From: Paracoccus sp. MC1862
GTDB lineage: Bacteria > Pseudomonadota > Alphaproteobacteria > Rhodobacterales > Rhodobacteraceae
Assembly (NCBI RefSeq): GCF_016617715.1
Contig: NZ_CP067225.1
Span: forward strand, 1,984,001 to 2,048,000
DNA length: 64,000 nucleotides
Direction: 5' to 3'
Part shown: positions 38,272 through 46,350 of the stretch, one piece after another
Position numbering within the stretch: the first letter of the stretch is position 1
Layout: the number at the start of each line of letters is the position of its first letter
The notes under the pieces: generated by a model
Told to the model about the DNA's origin: nothing
Databases searched by the model: none
Seen by the model: the letters and a program-made list of their open reading frames with translations, nothing else
Program-made: the position numbers and the translations under genes

Positions 38272-38964
38272 TCATTCGGCGGGGCCGATCGCCGCATCCA
38301 GCGGCTCCAGCCCCTCGACCCGCGCCTGCAGGTGGTCGCCCGGCTGCACGGCGCCGACACCCGCAGGTGTGCCCGTATAGATCAGGTCGCCCGGCTCAAG
38401 GTGGTAATAGCGCGACAGGTCCGCGATCAGTTCGGGGATCGACCAGACCATGTCCGACAGCGGCGCATCCTGCCGCAGCGTGCCGTTCACCTGCAGGGTG
38501 ATGCGCTGCCCGGACGGCTGGAAGCCCTCGGCCGGGGTGATCGGGCCGATCACGGCCGAGTTCTCGACATCCTTGCCCAGATCCCACGGGCGCTGTTTCG
38601 ATTTCGCCACCGCCTGCAGGTCGCGCCGCGTCATGTCGAGACCGACCGCATGGCCGAAAACGCAGCCCATCGCGTCGGCAGGGGAAATGCCGAAGGCGGG
38701 GCGGCCCAGCGCCACGACCAGTTCGACTTCGTGGTGATAGTCTTCGGTGCCCGGCGGATAGGGCAGCGTGCCGCCCGTGGTCAGCGAAAAGGCCGACTTG
38801 GTGAAATAAAAGGGCGCCTCGCGGTCCACCTCGGCCCCCATCTCGGCGGCATGGGCGGCATAGTTGCGGCCGACGCAGAAGATGCGGCGGACCGGAAAGG
38901 CGGCGTTCTGCCCGGTCACCGGAACAGTCGGCAGAATGGGGGCGGGGAAGATCGTCTGGGTCAC
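38272..38964 (-). CDS. Fumarylacetoacetate hydrolase-family protein
   Basis: A 230-residue FAH-fold enzyme with IFCVGRNYAAHAAEMG, PFYFTKSAFSLT, the metal-binding pattern YHHEVELVVALG (HxE...E) and TGTPAGVGAVQPGD. The family covers acylpyruvases, oxaloacetate decarboxylases and hydratases, and the exact substrate cannot be told. The start is GTG at 38964, set by a perfect AAGGAG six bases upstream. The last base adjoins the dapD stop in convergent orientation, with no terminator space between. Confidence 0.93.
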   Translation of the reverse strand: MTQTIFPAPILPTVPVTGQNAAFPVRRIFCVGRNYAAHAAEMGAEVDREAPFYFTKSAFSLTTGGTLPYPPGTEDYHHEVELVVALGRPAFGISPADAMGCVFGHAVGLDMTRRDLQAVAKSKQRPWDLGKDVENSAVIGPITPAEGFQPSGQRITLQVNGTLRQDAPLSDMVWSIPELIADLSRYYHLEPGDLIYTGTPAGVGAVQPGDHLQARVEGLEPLDAAIGPAE

Positions 38965-39381
38965 GGCGCGCTCCTTGGTTGCGGGCGCATCGAGAGCCGA
39001 GCCGCCCGCCCGCGTCAAGCGCGCTCTGGCAGCATGGGCGCGGCGTTTTCCAGCACCATGCCGCTGCGGCGGAAGGTGACGGCCGGGAATGATGCGGCGG
39101 CGATCCCGAAGGCCCTGCGCCTTGGCCTGCGGTCGGCCAACGCCCCAGCGAGCAGGCTGACGCAAGCGGCGATCATCCTCGGCTGCAGCTTGTCCTGGCG
39201 CCGGGGCGCGGGGCTGTTTCCCAACACCCGCTCGCTCCGGGACATCGGTCCTTCCGGGGGGAACGGGCCTTCCGGTCAGAACGGTCAGGATCAGGGGCAT
39301 CCCGCAAGCATGTGACAGATCATCCAGCGGGGGCATCACGGGCGAAACCGGAAGATGCAGCCGTCCCCTCTGGCCGCCGGA
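38965..39381. other. Gene-poor region upstream of the sulfur operon
   Basis: With the promoter zone and leader it forms a 528-bp gap between the FAH-family start and the sulfur operon. A 76-codon minus-strand frame (39015-39245) has arginine-rich, shadow-like composition and no recognised family, so it is not called. No repeats or RNA folds were recognised. Confidence 0.5.
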
Positions 39382-39411
39382 TTGACATGACCCTGCCGCG
39401 GGTCGTATCTC
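39382..39411 (+). promoter_or_regulatory. Candidate sigma-70-type promoter with embedded dyad
   Basis: A consensus -35 TTGACA (39382-39387) and a weak -10 TATCTC (39406-39411) are spaced 18 bases apart. Between them lies the dyad GACCC-tgccgc-GGGTC (39389-39404), placed where a repressor would block RNA polymerase. It sits about 80 bases upstream of the first sulfur-operon gene. Confidence 0.5.
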
Positions 39412-39492
39412 TGGCAGAAGGTCGCGGATGCGCCTTGGTTTCGTGATGCCCCGGCGGGGCTGCCCAGGTTCGGTCATCCGGCGGAGAACGGC

Positions 39493-39960
39493 TTGCCCTT
39501 CCCCTCTCTTTCCATTGCCGCTCCGGACGGGGCGGATACGGCTGTTGCGACCTCGCCGGGGGGCTTTGCCGCGACCCGGCTGCAGCCCGGTTGCGACCTG
39601 ATCGACGGCCTGCGCCGGCTTCAGAGCCGGACGGGGGCCGGGGCCATGGCGGTCACAAGCTGCGTCGGTAGCCTGCGCGAAGTCCGGCTGCGCCATGCGA
39701 ACCGCACCGAAGCGACCCTCTACCAAGGGCATTTCGAGATCCTGTCGCTGACCGGCACCATCGACCCCGCCCACCAGCACCTGCATCTGTCCATCGCCAA
39801 CGGCGAGGGGCGGGCCTTCGGCGGCCACCTGCTGCCCGGCTCGCAGGTCTTCACCACCGCCGAGATCGTGGCGCTGCTGCTGCCCGACCTGCGCTTTTCC
39901 CGCCGGCCCTGCCCGCTTTCAGGCTTTGACGAGCTTTATATCGAACAGATGCCCGGATGA
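39493..39960 (+). CDS. PCC (DUF296)-domain protein
   Basis: A 155-residue protein whose second half matches the plant-and-prokaryote-conserved (PCC/DUF296) fold: LREVRLRHANRTEATLYQGHFEILSLTGTI and GEGRAFGGHLLPGSQVFTTAEIVALLL. Prokaryotic PCC proteins form trimers, and a DNA-binding role is assumed for some. The start is TTG at 39493, behind GGAGA, as no ATG is available in frame close by. Its stop overlaps the cytochrome gene (ATGA), which ties it to the sulfur operon; it may be a ligand-binding or regulatory element. Confidence 0.78.
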   Translation: MPFPSLSIAAPDGADTAVATSPGGFAATRLQPGCDLIDGLRRLQSRTGAGAMAVTSCVGSLREVRLRHANRTEATLYQGHFEILSLTGTIDPAHQHLHLSIANGEGRAFGGHLLPGSQVFTTAEIVALLLPDLRFSRRPCPLSGFDELYIEQMPG

Positions 39961-40256
39961 TCCGCCTGCTTGCCCCCCTTCTCGCCCTGGCCCTGCCCCT
40001 TGCGGCCGAGGAACCGGACCGCGCTGCCTTGCAGGTGCTGGCGGGTTCCTGCGCCAACTGCCACGGCCCTGACGGGCACTCGCCCGGCGCCATCCCCTCG
40101 ATCGCCGGGCTGCCGGCCGAGGAGACCGCCGCGAAGATGCTGGCCTTCCGCGACGGACAGGACCCCGCCGCCACGGTCATGCCGCGGCTGATGAAGGGCT
40201 ATGACGAGGCGCAGATCCGCGCCCTCGCCGAATGGTTCGAAAGGGTGGACCCATGA
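39957..40256 (+). CDS. Periplasmic monohaem cytochrome c (FccA/SoxE-like)
   Basis: A 99-residue class I cytochrome c. The signal peptide is MIRLLAPLLALALPLAAEEP, the haem-binding motif is SCANCHGPDG (CxxCH at residues 32-36), and an axial methionine is probably in TVMPRLMKGYDEAQI. It is short, like the cytochrome c553 type, and has one haem, where many flavocytochrome-c sulfide dehydrogenases use a dihaem subunit. The direct overlap with the flavoprotein gene makes it the likely electron acceptor subunit. Confidence 0.9.
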   Translation: MIRLLAPLLALALPLAAEEPDRAALQVLAGSCANCHGPDGHSPGAIPSIAGLPAEETAAKMLAFRDGQDPAATVMPRLMKGYDEAQIRALAEWFERVDP

Positions 40257-41530
40257 TCGCGCGCCGCAGCATCCTTCAGGGCATCGGCGCGGGGATCGGG
40301 GCGTTCGCCCTGCCCTCGCTGGTTCGCGGCCAAGGGGCAGCTCATGTGGTCGTGGTCGGCGGCGGCTTCGGCGGCGCCACCGCCGCCCGCTACCTGCGCC
40401 GGCTGGACCCCGCGGTGCGGATCACGCTGGTCGAGCCGAACGAACGCTTCGTCACCTGCCCCTTCTCGAACCTCTACCTCGCGGGCCTGCGCGACTGGGA
40501 CAGCCTCGGCCACGGCTTCGACGACCTTCGCGCCCAGGGGATCGAGGTGATCCACGCCCGCGCCGAGGATGTGGACGCCACTGCCCGCACCGTCACCCTG
40601 TCGGACGGCGCGCGCCTGAACTGGGACCGGCTGGTGCTGTCGCCCGGCATCGACTTTCGCTGGAACGGGATCGAGGGCTATGACGAAGCCGCAGCCGAGT
40701 TTGCCCCCCACGCTTGGAAGGCCGGGCCGCAGACCCGGCTTCTGCGGACCCAGCTTGAGGTGATGGAGGACGGCGGCACCTTCGCGATGGTCGTCCCGCA
40801 GGGCGCCTTCCGTTGCCCGCCGGGGCCTTACGAACGCGCCAGCATGGTCGCGCATTACCTCAAGGCGAACAAGCCGCGCTCGAAGATCCTGATCCTCGAT
40901 TCGCAGGACAAGTTCTCGAAACAGGCGCTGTTCCAGCAGGGGTGGGACGCGCTTTATCCCGGCATGATCGAATGGGTCAGCCTGTCCGACGACGGGCTGG
41001 TGGAACAGGTGGACGCGAGCGCCCGCGAGGCCGTGACCGGCTTCGGCAACGTCCACAAGGCCGACGTGCTGAACGTGATCCCGCCGCAGAAGGCCGGGCT
41101 GATCGCCGAACGCGCGGGCGTCACGGACGACACCGGCTGGGTGCCGGTCGATGGCGACCGCTTCGAATCCGCGCGGGTGCCCGGCATCTTCGTCCTCGGC
41201 GACGCGACCATCGCGGCGCCCATGCCCAAGTCGGGCTTTGCCGCGAACACGCAAGGCAAGGTCGCGGCCGCTGTGATCGCCGCGGAACTCGCCGGGCGCG
41301 AGGCCCCACGGGCAAGCTACGCCAACACCTGCTACAGCCTGATCGGCCCCGACTACGGCATCTCGGTCGCCGGCGTCTATCGCGGCGAAAACGGGAGGGT
41401 CGTCGAGATCGAAGGCTCGGGCGGCGTCAGCCCATTGGACGCCGGCGCGGATTTCCGCCAGGCCGAGGCCGATTACGGCGCCGGCTGGTATGCCGCAATC
41501 TGCGCCGACATCTGGGGCACGCAGGCGTGA
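40253..41530 (+). CDS. fccB: Sulfide dehydrogenase flavoprotein subunit (FccB/SoxF)
   Basis: A 425-residue flavoprotein that oxidises sulfide to sulfur and passes electrons to cytochrome c. A twin-arginine-type signal is present (MIARRSILQGIGAGIGAFAL). The FAD motif is VVVVGGGFGGATAARYL. All three key cysteines are seen: C69 in RFVTCPFSN, which in this family covalently carries FAD, and the redox pair C188 (FRCPPGPYE) and C360 (NTCYSLI). It starts at the ATG of an ATGA overlap with the cytochrome gene and ends in a GTGA overlap with the transporter gene. Confidence 0.93.
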   Translation: MIARRSILQGIGAGIGAFALPSLVRGQGAAHVVVVGGGFGGATAARYLRRLDPAVRITLVEPNERFVTCPFSNLYLAGLRDWDSLGHGFDDLRAQGIEVIHARAEDVDATARTVTLSDGARLNWDRLVLSPGIDFRWNGIEGYDEAAAEFAPHAWKAGPQTRLLRTQLEVMEDGGTFAMVVPQGAFRCPPGPYERASMVAHYLKANKPRSKILILDSQDKFSKQALFQQGWDALYPGMIEWVSLSDDGLVEQVDASAREAVTGFGNVHKADVLNVIPPQKAGLIAERAGVTDDTGWVPVDGDRFESARVPGIFVLGDATIAAPMPKSGFAANTQGKVAAAVIAAELAGREAPRASYANTCYSLIGPDYGISVAGVYRGENGRVVEIEGSGGVSPLDAGADFRQAEADYGAGWYAAICADIWGTQA

Positions 41531-42564
41531 GCGTCGTCGCCCTCGGCCTGCTCCTCGGCGCTGTCTTCGGCGCCGCCGCCCGCGCAGGCCGCTTCTGCCT
41601 GCTGAGGGGGGTCAAGGGGCTGGTGCCGGGGAAGGCTGCGCGCGATCTTTCGGCGTTGCGGGCCTTTGCGCTGGCCCTCGCCGTGGCGCTGGCCGGGTCG
41701 CAGGCGCTGAACCTTATGGGCGGCACCGACCTGTCCGCCGCCCTGCCGCTGCGGGCGGGCAGCCCGTGGCTTTCCATGCTGATCGGCGGGGCGATCTTCG
41801 GCCTCGGCATGGTGCTGGCCAATTCCTGCGGGGCGCGGGCGCTGGTGCTGCTGGCAGGGGGCAACCTGCGGTCGCTGGTGGTGCTGCTCTGCCTCGGGCT
41901 GGCCGCGCAGGCCACGCTGACCGGCGTTCTGGCCCCGGCCCGCGCGGCGGTCCAGCAACTCGGGCAGGCGAGCCTTGCCGGGCTGTCGCTGCCGCAACTC
42001 ATCGCGAGCGCCGGCATCCCGGCGCAGGCCGCCCTGGCAATTGCCACGATCCTGCCCGCGCTGGCGCTGGCAGCCTTCGCCTGGCCGCTGATAAGCCGCC
42101 GCCCGCTTGAGGCGGCGATGGCCGCCATCATCGGCGCAACGGTCGTCGGCGGCTGGTGGATCACCTTCGCCACCGACGACCCCTTTGACCCGAAGCCGCT
42201 GACCTCGCTCAGCTACATCGGCCCGATGGGGGAAAGCGTGCTGTGGCTGATGCTATCGACCGGGCGGCAGGCGGCTTTCGGCGTCGCCATCATCGGCGGC
42301 ACCCTGATCGGCGCCTTCGCCACCGCCCTTCTCACCCGCAGCCTGCGGGCCGAAAGCTTCGGCTCGCCCCGGCAGACCGTCGCCTCGGCCCTCGGCGGCG
42401 CGCTGATGGGCTTCGGCGGCGTGTTGGCGCTTGGCTGCTCCATCGGACAAGGGCTATCGGGCCTTTCCACCCTCTCGGTCGCCAGCCTCATCGCCTTTGC
42501 CGGCATCCTCGCCGGCACGATGCTGGGCCTGACGATCCTTCCTGCTTTTCCTGAAAGGACATGA
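41527..42564 (+). CDS. YeeE/YedE (TsuA-like) sulfur-compound transporter
   Basis: A 345-residue inner-membrane protein with about nine hydrophobic helices. It has the cysteine-centred motifs described for the thiosulfate transporter family YeeE/TsuA: GRFCLLRG (C24), LANSCGARALV (C101) and LGCSIGQGLS (C304). These cysteines relay thiosulfate through the membrane in TsuA. The start is GTG in a GTGA overlap with fccB, and the stop overlaps the next flavoprotein start. In this setting it may move a reduced sulfur species to or from the oxidation enzymes; the direction is unknown. Confidence 0.88.
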   Translation: MSVVALGLLLGAVFGAAARAGRFCLLRGVKGLVPGKAARDLSALRAFALALAVALAGSQALNLMGGTDLSAALPLRAGSPWLSMLIGGAIFGLGMVLANSCGARALVLLAGGNLRSLVVLLCLGLAAQATLTGVLAPARAAVQQLGQASLAGLSLPQLIASAGIPAQAALAIATILPALALAAFAWPLISRRPLEAAMAAIIGATVVGGWWITFATDDPFDPKPLTSLSYIGPMGESVLWLMLSTGRQAAFGVAIIGGTLIGAFATALLTRSLRAESFGSPRQTVASALGGALMGFGGVLALGCSIGQGLSGLSTLSVASLIAFAGILAGTMLGLTILPAFPERT

Positions 42565-43907
42565 ACATGATCCGCCGCCGCACGCTTCTGACTGCCGCGC
42601 CGGCCCTCGCGCTGGGCGCAGGGCTGATGAACCTTACCCCGGCGCTGGCCGCCCCCGCCGCCCTGACAGGGAAAACCGTTCTCAAGCCCCGCTCGGGCAG
42701 CGCCCCCCGCATCGTCATCGCGGGCGGCGGCTGGGGCGGGCTGACCGCCGCGCGCTACGTCAAGCAGGAACTGCCCGACGCCGAGGTGATCCTGCTGGAA
42801 CGCAACCCCTTCTTCTGGTCCGCCCCCTTCTCGAACAAGTGGCTGATCGACGTGGTGGACACGGGCTTCCTCGTCCACGACATGCAGCGGCCCGCGAACA
42901 GATACGGCTACACCCTGATCCAGTGCGACGTCACGGGGATCGAGCGTGACAAGAAGATCGTCCGCACCTCCAAGGGGAACGTGGACTATGACTTCCTGAT
43001 CCTGTCGGGCGGCATCCGCGACGCCTGGGACGTCTGGTTCGGGGACGACCAGGCGGCGATCGACCATACCCGCGCGCATTACGCCTCCGCCTATATCCCG
43101 CAGGGACAGATGCTGGGGCTGAAGGACAAGGTCCGCAGCTTCCAGGGCGGCACCATCGTGATGACCCTGCCGCCGCCGCCCCACCGCTGCCCGCCCTCGC
43201 CCTATGAACGCGCCTGCCTGATGGCATGGCATTTCAAGACCAACAACATCCCGGCGAAGATCGTGATCCTCGATCCCAAGCCGCAGGTCGCCCCCATCGG
43301 CGCGGGCTATCGCGCGGCCTTCGCCGAGCTTTACCCCGACATCATCACCCATGTCCCGAATGCGCGGGTGAAGGAGGTCGATCCCTTCAACAAGCGGATC
43401 ATGACCGAGGCAGGCGATTTCGACTTCGACGACGCCATCTTCATGCCGCCGCATCAGGCGGCCGAGATGGTGTTCCACGCCGACCTGATCGGCAAGGACG
43501 CCGAGGGCAGATCCACCGGCTGGGCCGACATGCACCCGCGCCTTTACCACGCCAATGCGGACGAGGACGTCTATATCGTCGGCGACAGCATGGGCCCGAT
43601 CTCGCCCCAGTTCGGGCATTACCCGAAAAGCGCCCATGTCGCGAATTACATCGGCAAGCTGGTGGCGAAGAACATCAGCGAGCGCGTGCGCGGCGAGGAG
43701 GTCGTGGCGCGGCTGCCCGACAACCTCTGCTACATGCTGGTCAACGGCGACCCGCGCGAGGCGATCTCGGTCGAGTTCCTGTATGAGGTCGGGGCTGACG
43801 GGCTTGTGCAGCAGACGCAGATTGATATCGACGTCCGCACCCCCGACCTGATGGAGGAAGACCTTGTCTGGATCAACGGGATGTTCGATGACTTCGTTCG
43901 TGTCTGA
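42561..43907 (+). CDS. Second FccB-like flavoprotein, without covalent-FAD cysteine
   Basis: A 448-residue paralogue-like FAD protein. The N-terminus has a Tat-like signal (MNMIRRRTLLTAAPALALGA), then the FAD motif IVIAGGGWGGLTAARYV. The redox cysteines are kept (C210 in HRCPPSPYERACL; C390 in DNLCYMLVN), but at the position of the FAD-linking cysteine it reads FFWSAPFSN, alanine 88 in place of cysteine. FAD would then be bound without a covalent tether and with a different redox potential. It overlaps the transporter gene by 4 bases and soxY by 20, which suggests it works with SoxYZ. Confidence 0.9.
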   Translation: MNMIRRRTLLTAAPALALGAGLMNLTPALAAPAALTGKTVLKPRSGSAPRIVIAGGGWGGLTAARYVKQELPDAEVILLERNPFFWSAPFSNKWLIDVVDTGFLVHDMQRPANRYGYTLIQCDVTGIERDKKIVRTSKGNVDYDFLILSGGIRDAWDVWFGDDQAAIDHTRAHYASAYIPQGQMLGLKDKVRSFQGGTIVMTLPPPPHRCPPSPYERACLMAWHFKTNNIPAKIVILDPKPQVAPIGAGYRAAFAELYPDIITHVPNARVKEVDPFNKRIMTEAGDFDFDDAIFMPPHQAAEMVFHADLIGKDAEGRSTGWADMHPRLYHANADEDVYIVGDSMGPISPQFGHYPKSAHVANYIGKLVAKNISERVRGEEVVARLPDNLCYMLVNGDPREAISVEFLYEVGADGLVQQTQIDIDVRTPDLMEEDLVWINGMFDDFVRV

Positions 43908-44379
43908 CCTTGACCGGCGCGGGTTGCTGATGGGCGGCGCGGCGCTTGCCGGCATGGCGGCGCTGGGCCTGCGCCCGGCGCTGGCGCAAAGCTCGCTGGC
44001 GATGCCGCAGCTCGACTCGGCCCTGGCCGAAGACCTCGCGGCCGAGTTCGCAGGCGGCGCCACGCCCCTGACCGAAGGGCTGGCGCTGGACCTGCCCGCG
44101 CTGGGCGACAACCCCGCCGCCGTGCCGGTGCGCGTCCATGTGACCGAACCGATCACTGAGGACTCGTGGTGCGAGGAGATCATCGTCATCGCCGAACTGA
44201 ACCCCCTGCCCTTCGCCTGCCGCTTCCGCTTCACCCCCGCCACCGGCTCGGCCGACGTGGCGGTGCGGCTGCGGCTGATCGGGACCATGCCGGTGCGGGC
44301 GCTGGCGCGGATGAACGACGGCCGGGTGCTGGTCGCGCGGCAGGAAATCACCGTCGCCGCCGGCGGCTGCGGATTGTAA
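43888..44379 (+). CDS. soxY: Thiosulfate oxidation carrier protein SoxY
   Basis: SoxY carries sulfur intermediates on a C-terminal cysteine in the periplasm. It has 163 residues with a twin-arginine signal (DLDRRGLLMGGAALAGMAAL) and a C-terminus ending AAGGCGL. The carrier cysteine C161 is in place, but the usual GGCGG tail ends in leucine instead of the last glycine. It overlaps the second flavoprotein gene by 20 bases and lies 10 bases before soxZ. SoxXA, SoxB and SoxCD are not in the window. Confidence 0.95.
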   Translation: MTSFVSDLDRRGLLMGGAALAGMAALGLRPALAQSSLAMPQLDSALAEDLAAEFAGGATPLTEGLALDLPALGDNPAAVPVRVHVTEPITEDSWCEEIIVIAELNPLPFACRFRFTPATGSADVAVRLRLIGTMPVRALARMNDGRVLVARQEITVAAGGCGL

Positions 44380-44389
44380 GGAGCCTGCC

Positions 44390-44716
44390 ATGTCCCGTCC
44401 CCCCCGCATCTGGATCAGCAACGAAACCCCAGCCAAGGACGAGATCGTCCGCGTTCGCGCCCAGATCGTCCATGTCATGGAAAGCGGCTTCCGCCTCGAT
44501 GCCAATGGCGATCCGATCCCCGCCGACATCCTGACCGGCTTCACCGCGACCCTGGGCGATACGCTGCTGATGGAATGGCTGCCGGAAACGGCGATCTCGC
44601 AGAACCCCTATCTCGAGTTCACCTTTGCCGCCCGCCAGCCCGGCACCCTGCGCATGGCGTGGTTCGACGCAACCGGCACCGTGACCGAGGCCGAGCGCGA
44701 GATCACCCTCGCCTGA
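44390..44716 (+). CDS. soxZ: Thiosulfate oxidation carrier protein SoxZ
   Basis: SoxZ is the immunoglobulin-like partner that forms the SoxYZ heterodimer, 108 residues. Typical features are PRIWISNETPAKDEIVRVRAQIVHVMESGFR and the C-terminal TGTVTEAEREITLA. It has no signal peptide and is exported together with SoxY through the Tat signal of the latter. An AAGGAG ribosome site precedes the start. It ends the operon, 5 bases before a strong terminator. Confidence 0.95.
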   Translation: MSRPPRIWISNETPAKDEIVRVRAQIVHVMESGFRLDANGDPIPADILTGFTATLGDTLLMEWLPETAISQNPYLEFTFAARQPGTLRMAWFDATGTVTEAEREITLA

Positions 44717-44720
44717 GACC

Positions 44721-44743
44721 GGCGGGCGGCATCGCCGCCCGCC
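44721..44743. terminator. Bidirectional terminator between soxZ and cysA
   Basis: A perfect 10-bp stem GGCGGGCGGC / GCCGCCCGCC with an ATC loop sits in the 29-base gap between two convergent operons. It would end both transcripts, although the flanking T-tracts are weak. Confidence 0.8.
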
Positions 44744-44745
44744 CC

Positions 44746-45465
44746 TTACGCGCCGATGAAGTCCCGCACGAAGGCGGTGGCAGGACGGTCGCGGATGTCC
44801 TGCGGCTTGCCGATCTGCTCGATCCGGCCCATCGACATCACCACCACCAGGTCGGCCAGTTCCATCGCCTCGTCCTGGTCATGGGTGACGAATACGGTCG
44901 TCAGCCCCGTCTCGTCATGGATTTCGCGCAGCCCCTGCCGCAGTTCCTTGCGCACCTTGGCGTCCAAGGCCCCAAAAGGCTCGTCCAGCAGCAGCATCCG
45001 CGGCTCGATAGCCAGCGCACGGGCCAGCGCCACCCGCTGGCGCTGGCCGCCGGACAACTGGCTGGGATAGCGGTCGGCGATCTGGGGAAGCTGGATCAGG
45101 TCCAGAAGCTTCGTCACCCGCCGGGCGATTTCCGCCTTTGGCGGGCGGCTCGCGCGGGGCCGGGCGTTCAGGCCATAGGCGATGTTGTCAAAGACCGTCA
45201 TGTGCCGAAACAGCGCGTAGGACTGGAAGACAAAGCCCGCGCGGCGTTCCTGCACAGTCATGCCGGTCGCGTCCTGCCCGTCGAACAGCACCCGCCCCGA
45301 GGTCGGGTATTCCAGCCCCCCGAGAATGCGCAAGAGCGTCGTCTTGCCCGACCCCGAGGGTCCCAGCAGCGCGACCAGCGCGCCGCCAGGAATGGACAGC
45401 GACACCGGATGCAGCGCCGCGGTCGTGCCGAACAGCTTCGAGATTTCGTCGATCTGGATCACCAT
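44746..45465 (-). CDS. cysA: Sulfate/thiosulfate importer ATPase CysA, short form
   Basis: The ATPase of the CysTWA sulfate importer. Walker A is [11 protein letters not shown], the Q-loop [14 protein letters not shown], the signature [16 protein letters not shown], Walker [12 protein letters not shown], and the switch is [11 protein letters not shown]. At 239 residues it lacks the C-terminal regulatory (TOBE-like) domain of about 110 residues common in CysA. The ATG at 45465 is favoured over one six bases upstream because it has the proper 7-base gap to AAGGA. It is the last gene of the importer operon, 12 bases after cysW. Confidence 0.93.
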   Translation of the reverse strand: MVIQIDEISKLFGTTAALHPVSLSIPGGALVALLGPSGSGKTTLLRILGGLEYPTSGRVLFDGQDATGMTVQERRAGFVFQSYALFRHMTVFDNIAYGLNARPRASRPPKAEIARRVTKLLDLIQLPQIADRYPSQLSGGQRQRVALARALAIEPRMLLLDEPFGALDAKVRKELRQGLREIHDETGLTTVFVTHDQDEAMELADLVVVMSMGRIEQIGKPQDIRDRPATAFVRDFIGA

Positions 45466-45477
45466 GACCATGTCCTT

Positions 45478-46350
45478 TCAGTGCCGCCTCTGGGCTGCCA
45501 ACGCATCGGCATGGCGGATTTCCAGCGAGGTCTTGACCAGCAGCGTGACCAGCCCCAGCAGCGCCAGCAGCGCCGCCATCGTAAAGGCCGCCACGGAAAG
45601 ATATTCGTTGTAAAGCATCTCGATGGTGATCGGCATGGTCGCCGTCTGCCCGCGGATCTTGCCCGAGACGACCGCGACTGCCCCGAACTCGCCCATCGCC
45701 CGGGCGTTGCACAGCAGCACGCCATACAGCAGCGCCCAGCGGATGTTGGGCAGGGTCACGGTCCAGAAGACACGCCAGCCGGAGGCGCCGAGGGTCAGGG
45801 CGGCTTCCTCCTCGGCGCGGCCCTGCTCGATCATCACCGGGATCAGCTCGCGGGCGACGAAGGGGAAGGTCACGAACATGGTGGCGATCACGATGCCCGG
45901 CAGGGCGAAGACGATGGGAAAGCCATGCGCCACCAGCCATCCCCCGATCATCGAGTTCGCTCCGAAGGTCAGCACGATGCAAAGCCCCGCCACCACCGGG
46001 CTGATGGAAAACGGCAGGTCGATCAGCGTGATGAGAAAGGCCTTGCCGCGAAAGTCGAACTTGGTGATCGCCCAGGCGGCGGCCAGCCCGAAGACCGCGT
46101 TCAGCGGCACGGCGATGGCGGCGACCAGCAGCGTCAGCCGGATCGCCGACCAGGCCTGCGGGTCGGACAGGCTGGCCACCGCCGCGCCGACCCCGCGCAA
46201 CAGCGCCTCGGCAAAGACGGTGGCCAGCGGGGCCAGCACCAGCAGGCCGATGCCGGTGACGGCCAGCAGGATCAGCGCGATCCGCAGGGCCGGGGCTTCA
46301 GCCGTAGGCGCGCGGAAGCGGCGGGCGGGGCCAAGGGAGATGTCAGACAT
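45478..46350 (-). CDS. cysW: Sulfate/thiosulfate importer permease CysW
   Basis: A 290-residue inner-membrane permease with six hydrophobic helices. The cytoplasmic coupling loop (EEEAALTLGASGWRVFWTVTLPNIRWALLYG) is the EAA motif that contacts the ATPase. ARAMGEFGAVAVVSG is typical for CysW. The start overlaps the end of cysT by 8 bases, giving tight coupling. It pairs with CysT to form the channel. Confidence 0.95.
   Translation of the reverse strand: MSDISLGPARRFRAPTAEAPALRIALILLAVTGIGLLVLAPLATVFAEALLRGVGAAVASLSDPQAWSAIRLTLLVAAIAVPLNAVFGLAAAWAITKFDFRGKAFLITLIDLPFSISPVVAGLCIVLTFGANSMIGGWLVAHGFPIVFALPGIVIATMFVTFPFVARELIPVMIEQGRAEEEAALTLGASGWRVFWTVTLPNIRWALLYGVLLCNARAMGEFGAVAVVSGKIRGQTATMPITIEMLYNEYLSVAAFTMAALLALLGLVTLLVKTSLEIRHADALAAQRRH

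Noticed and set aside
39015..39245. 76-codon minus-strand frame upstream of the sulfur operon
   Set aside because: Arginine-rich composition without family features or ribosome site; likely non-coding.
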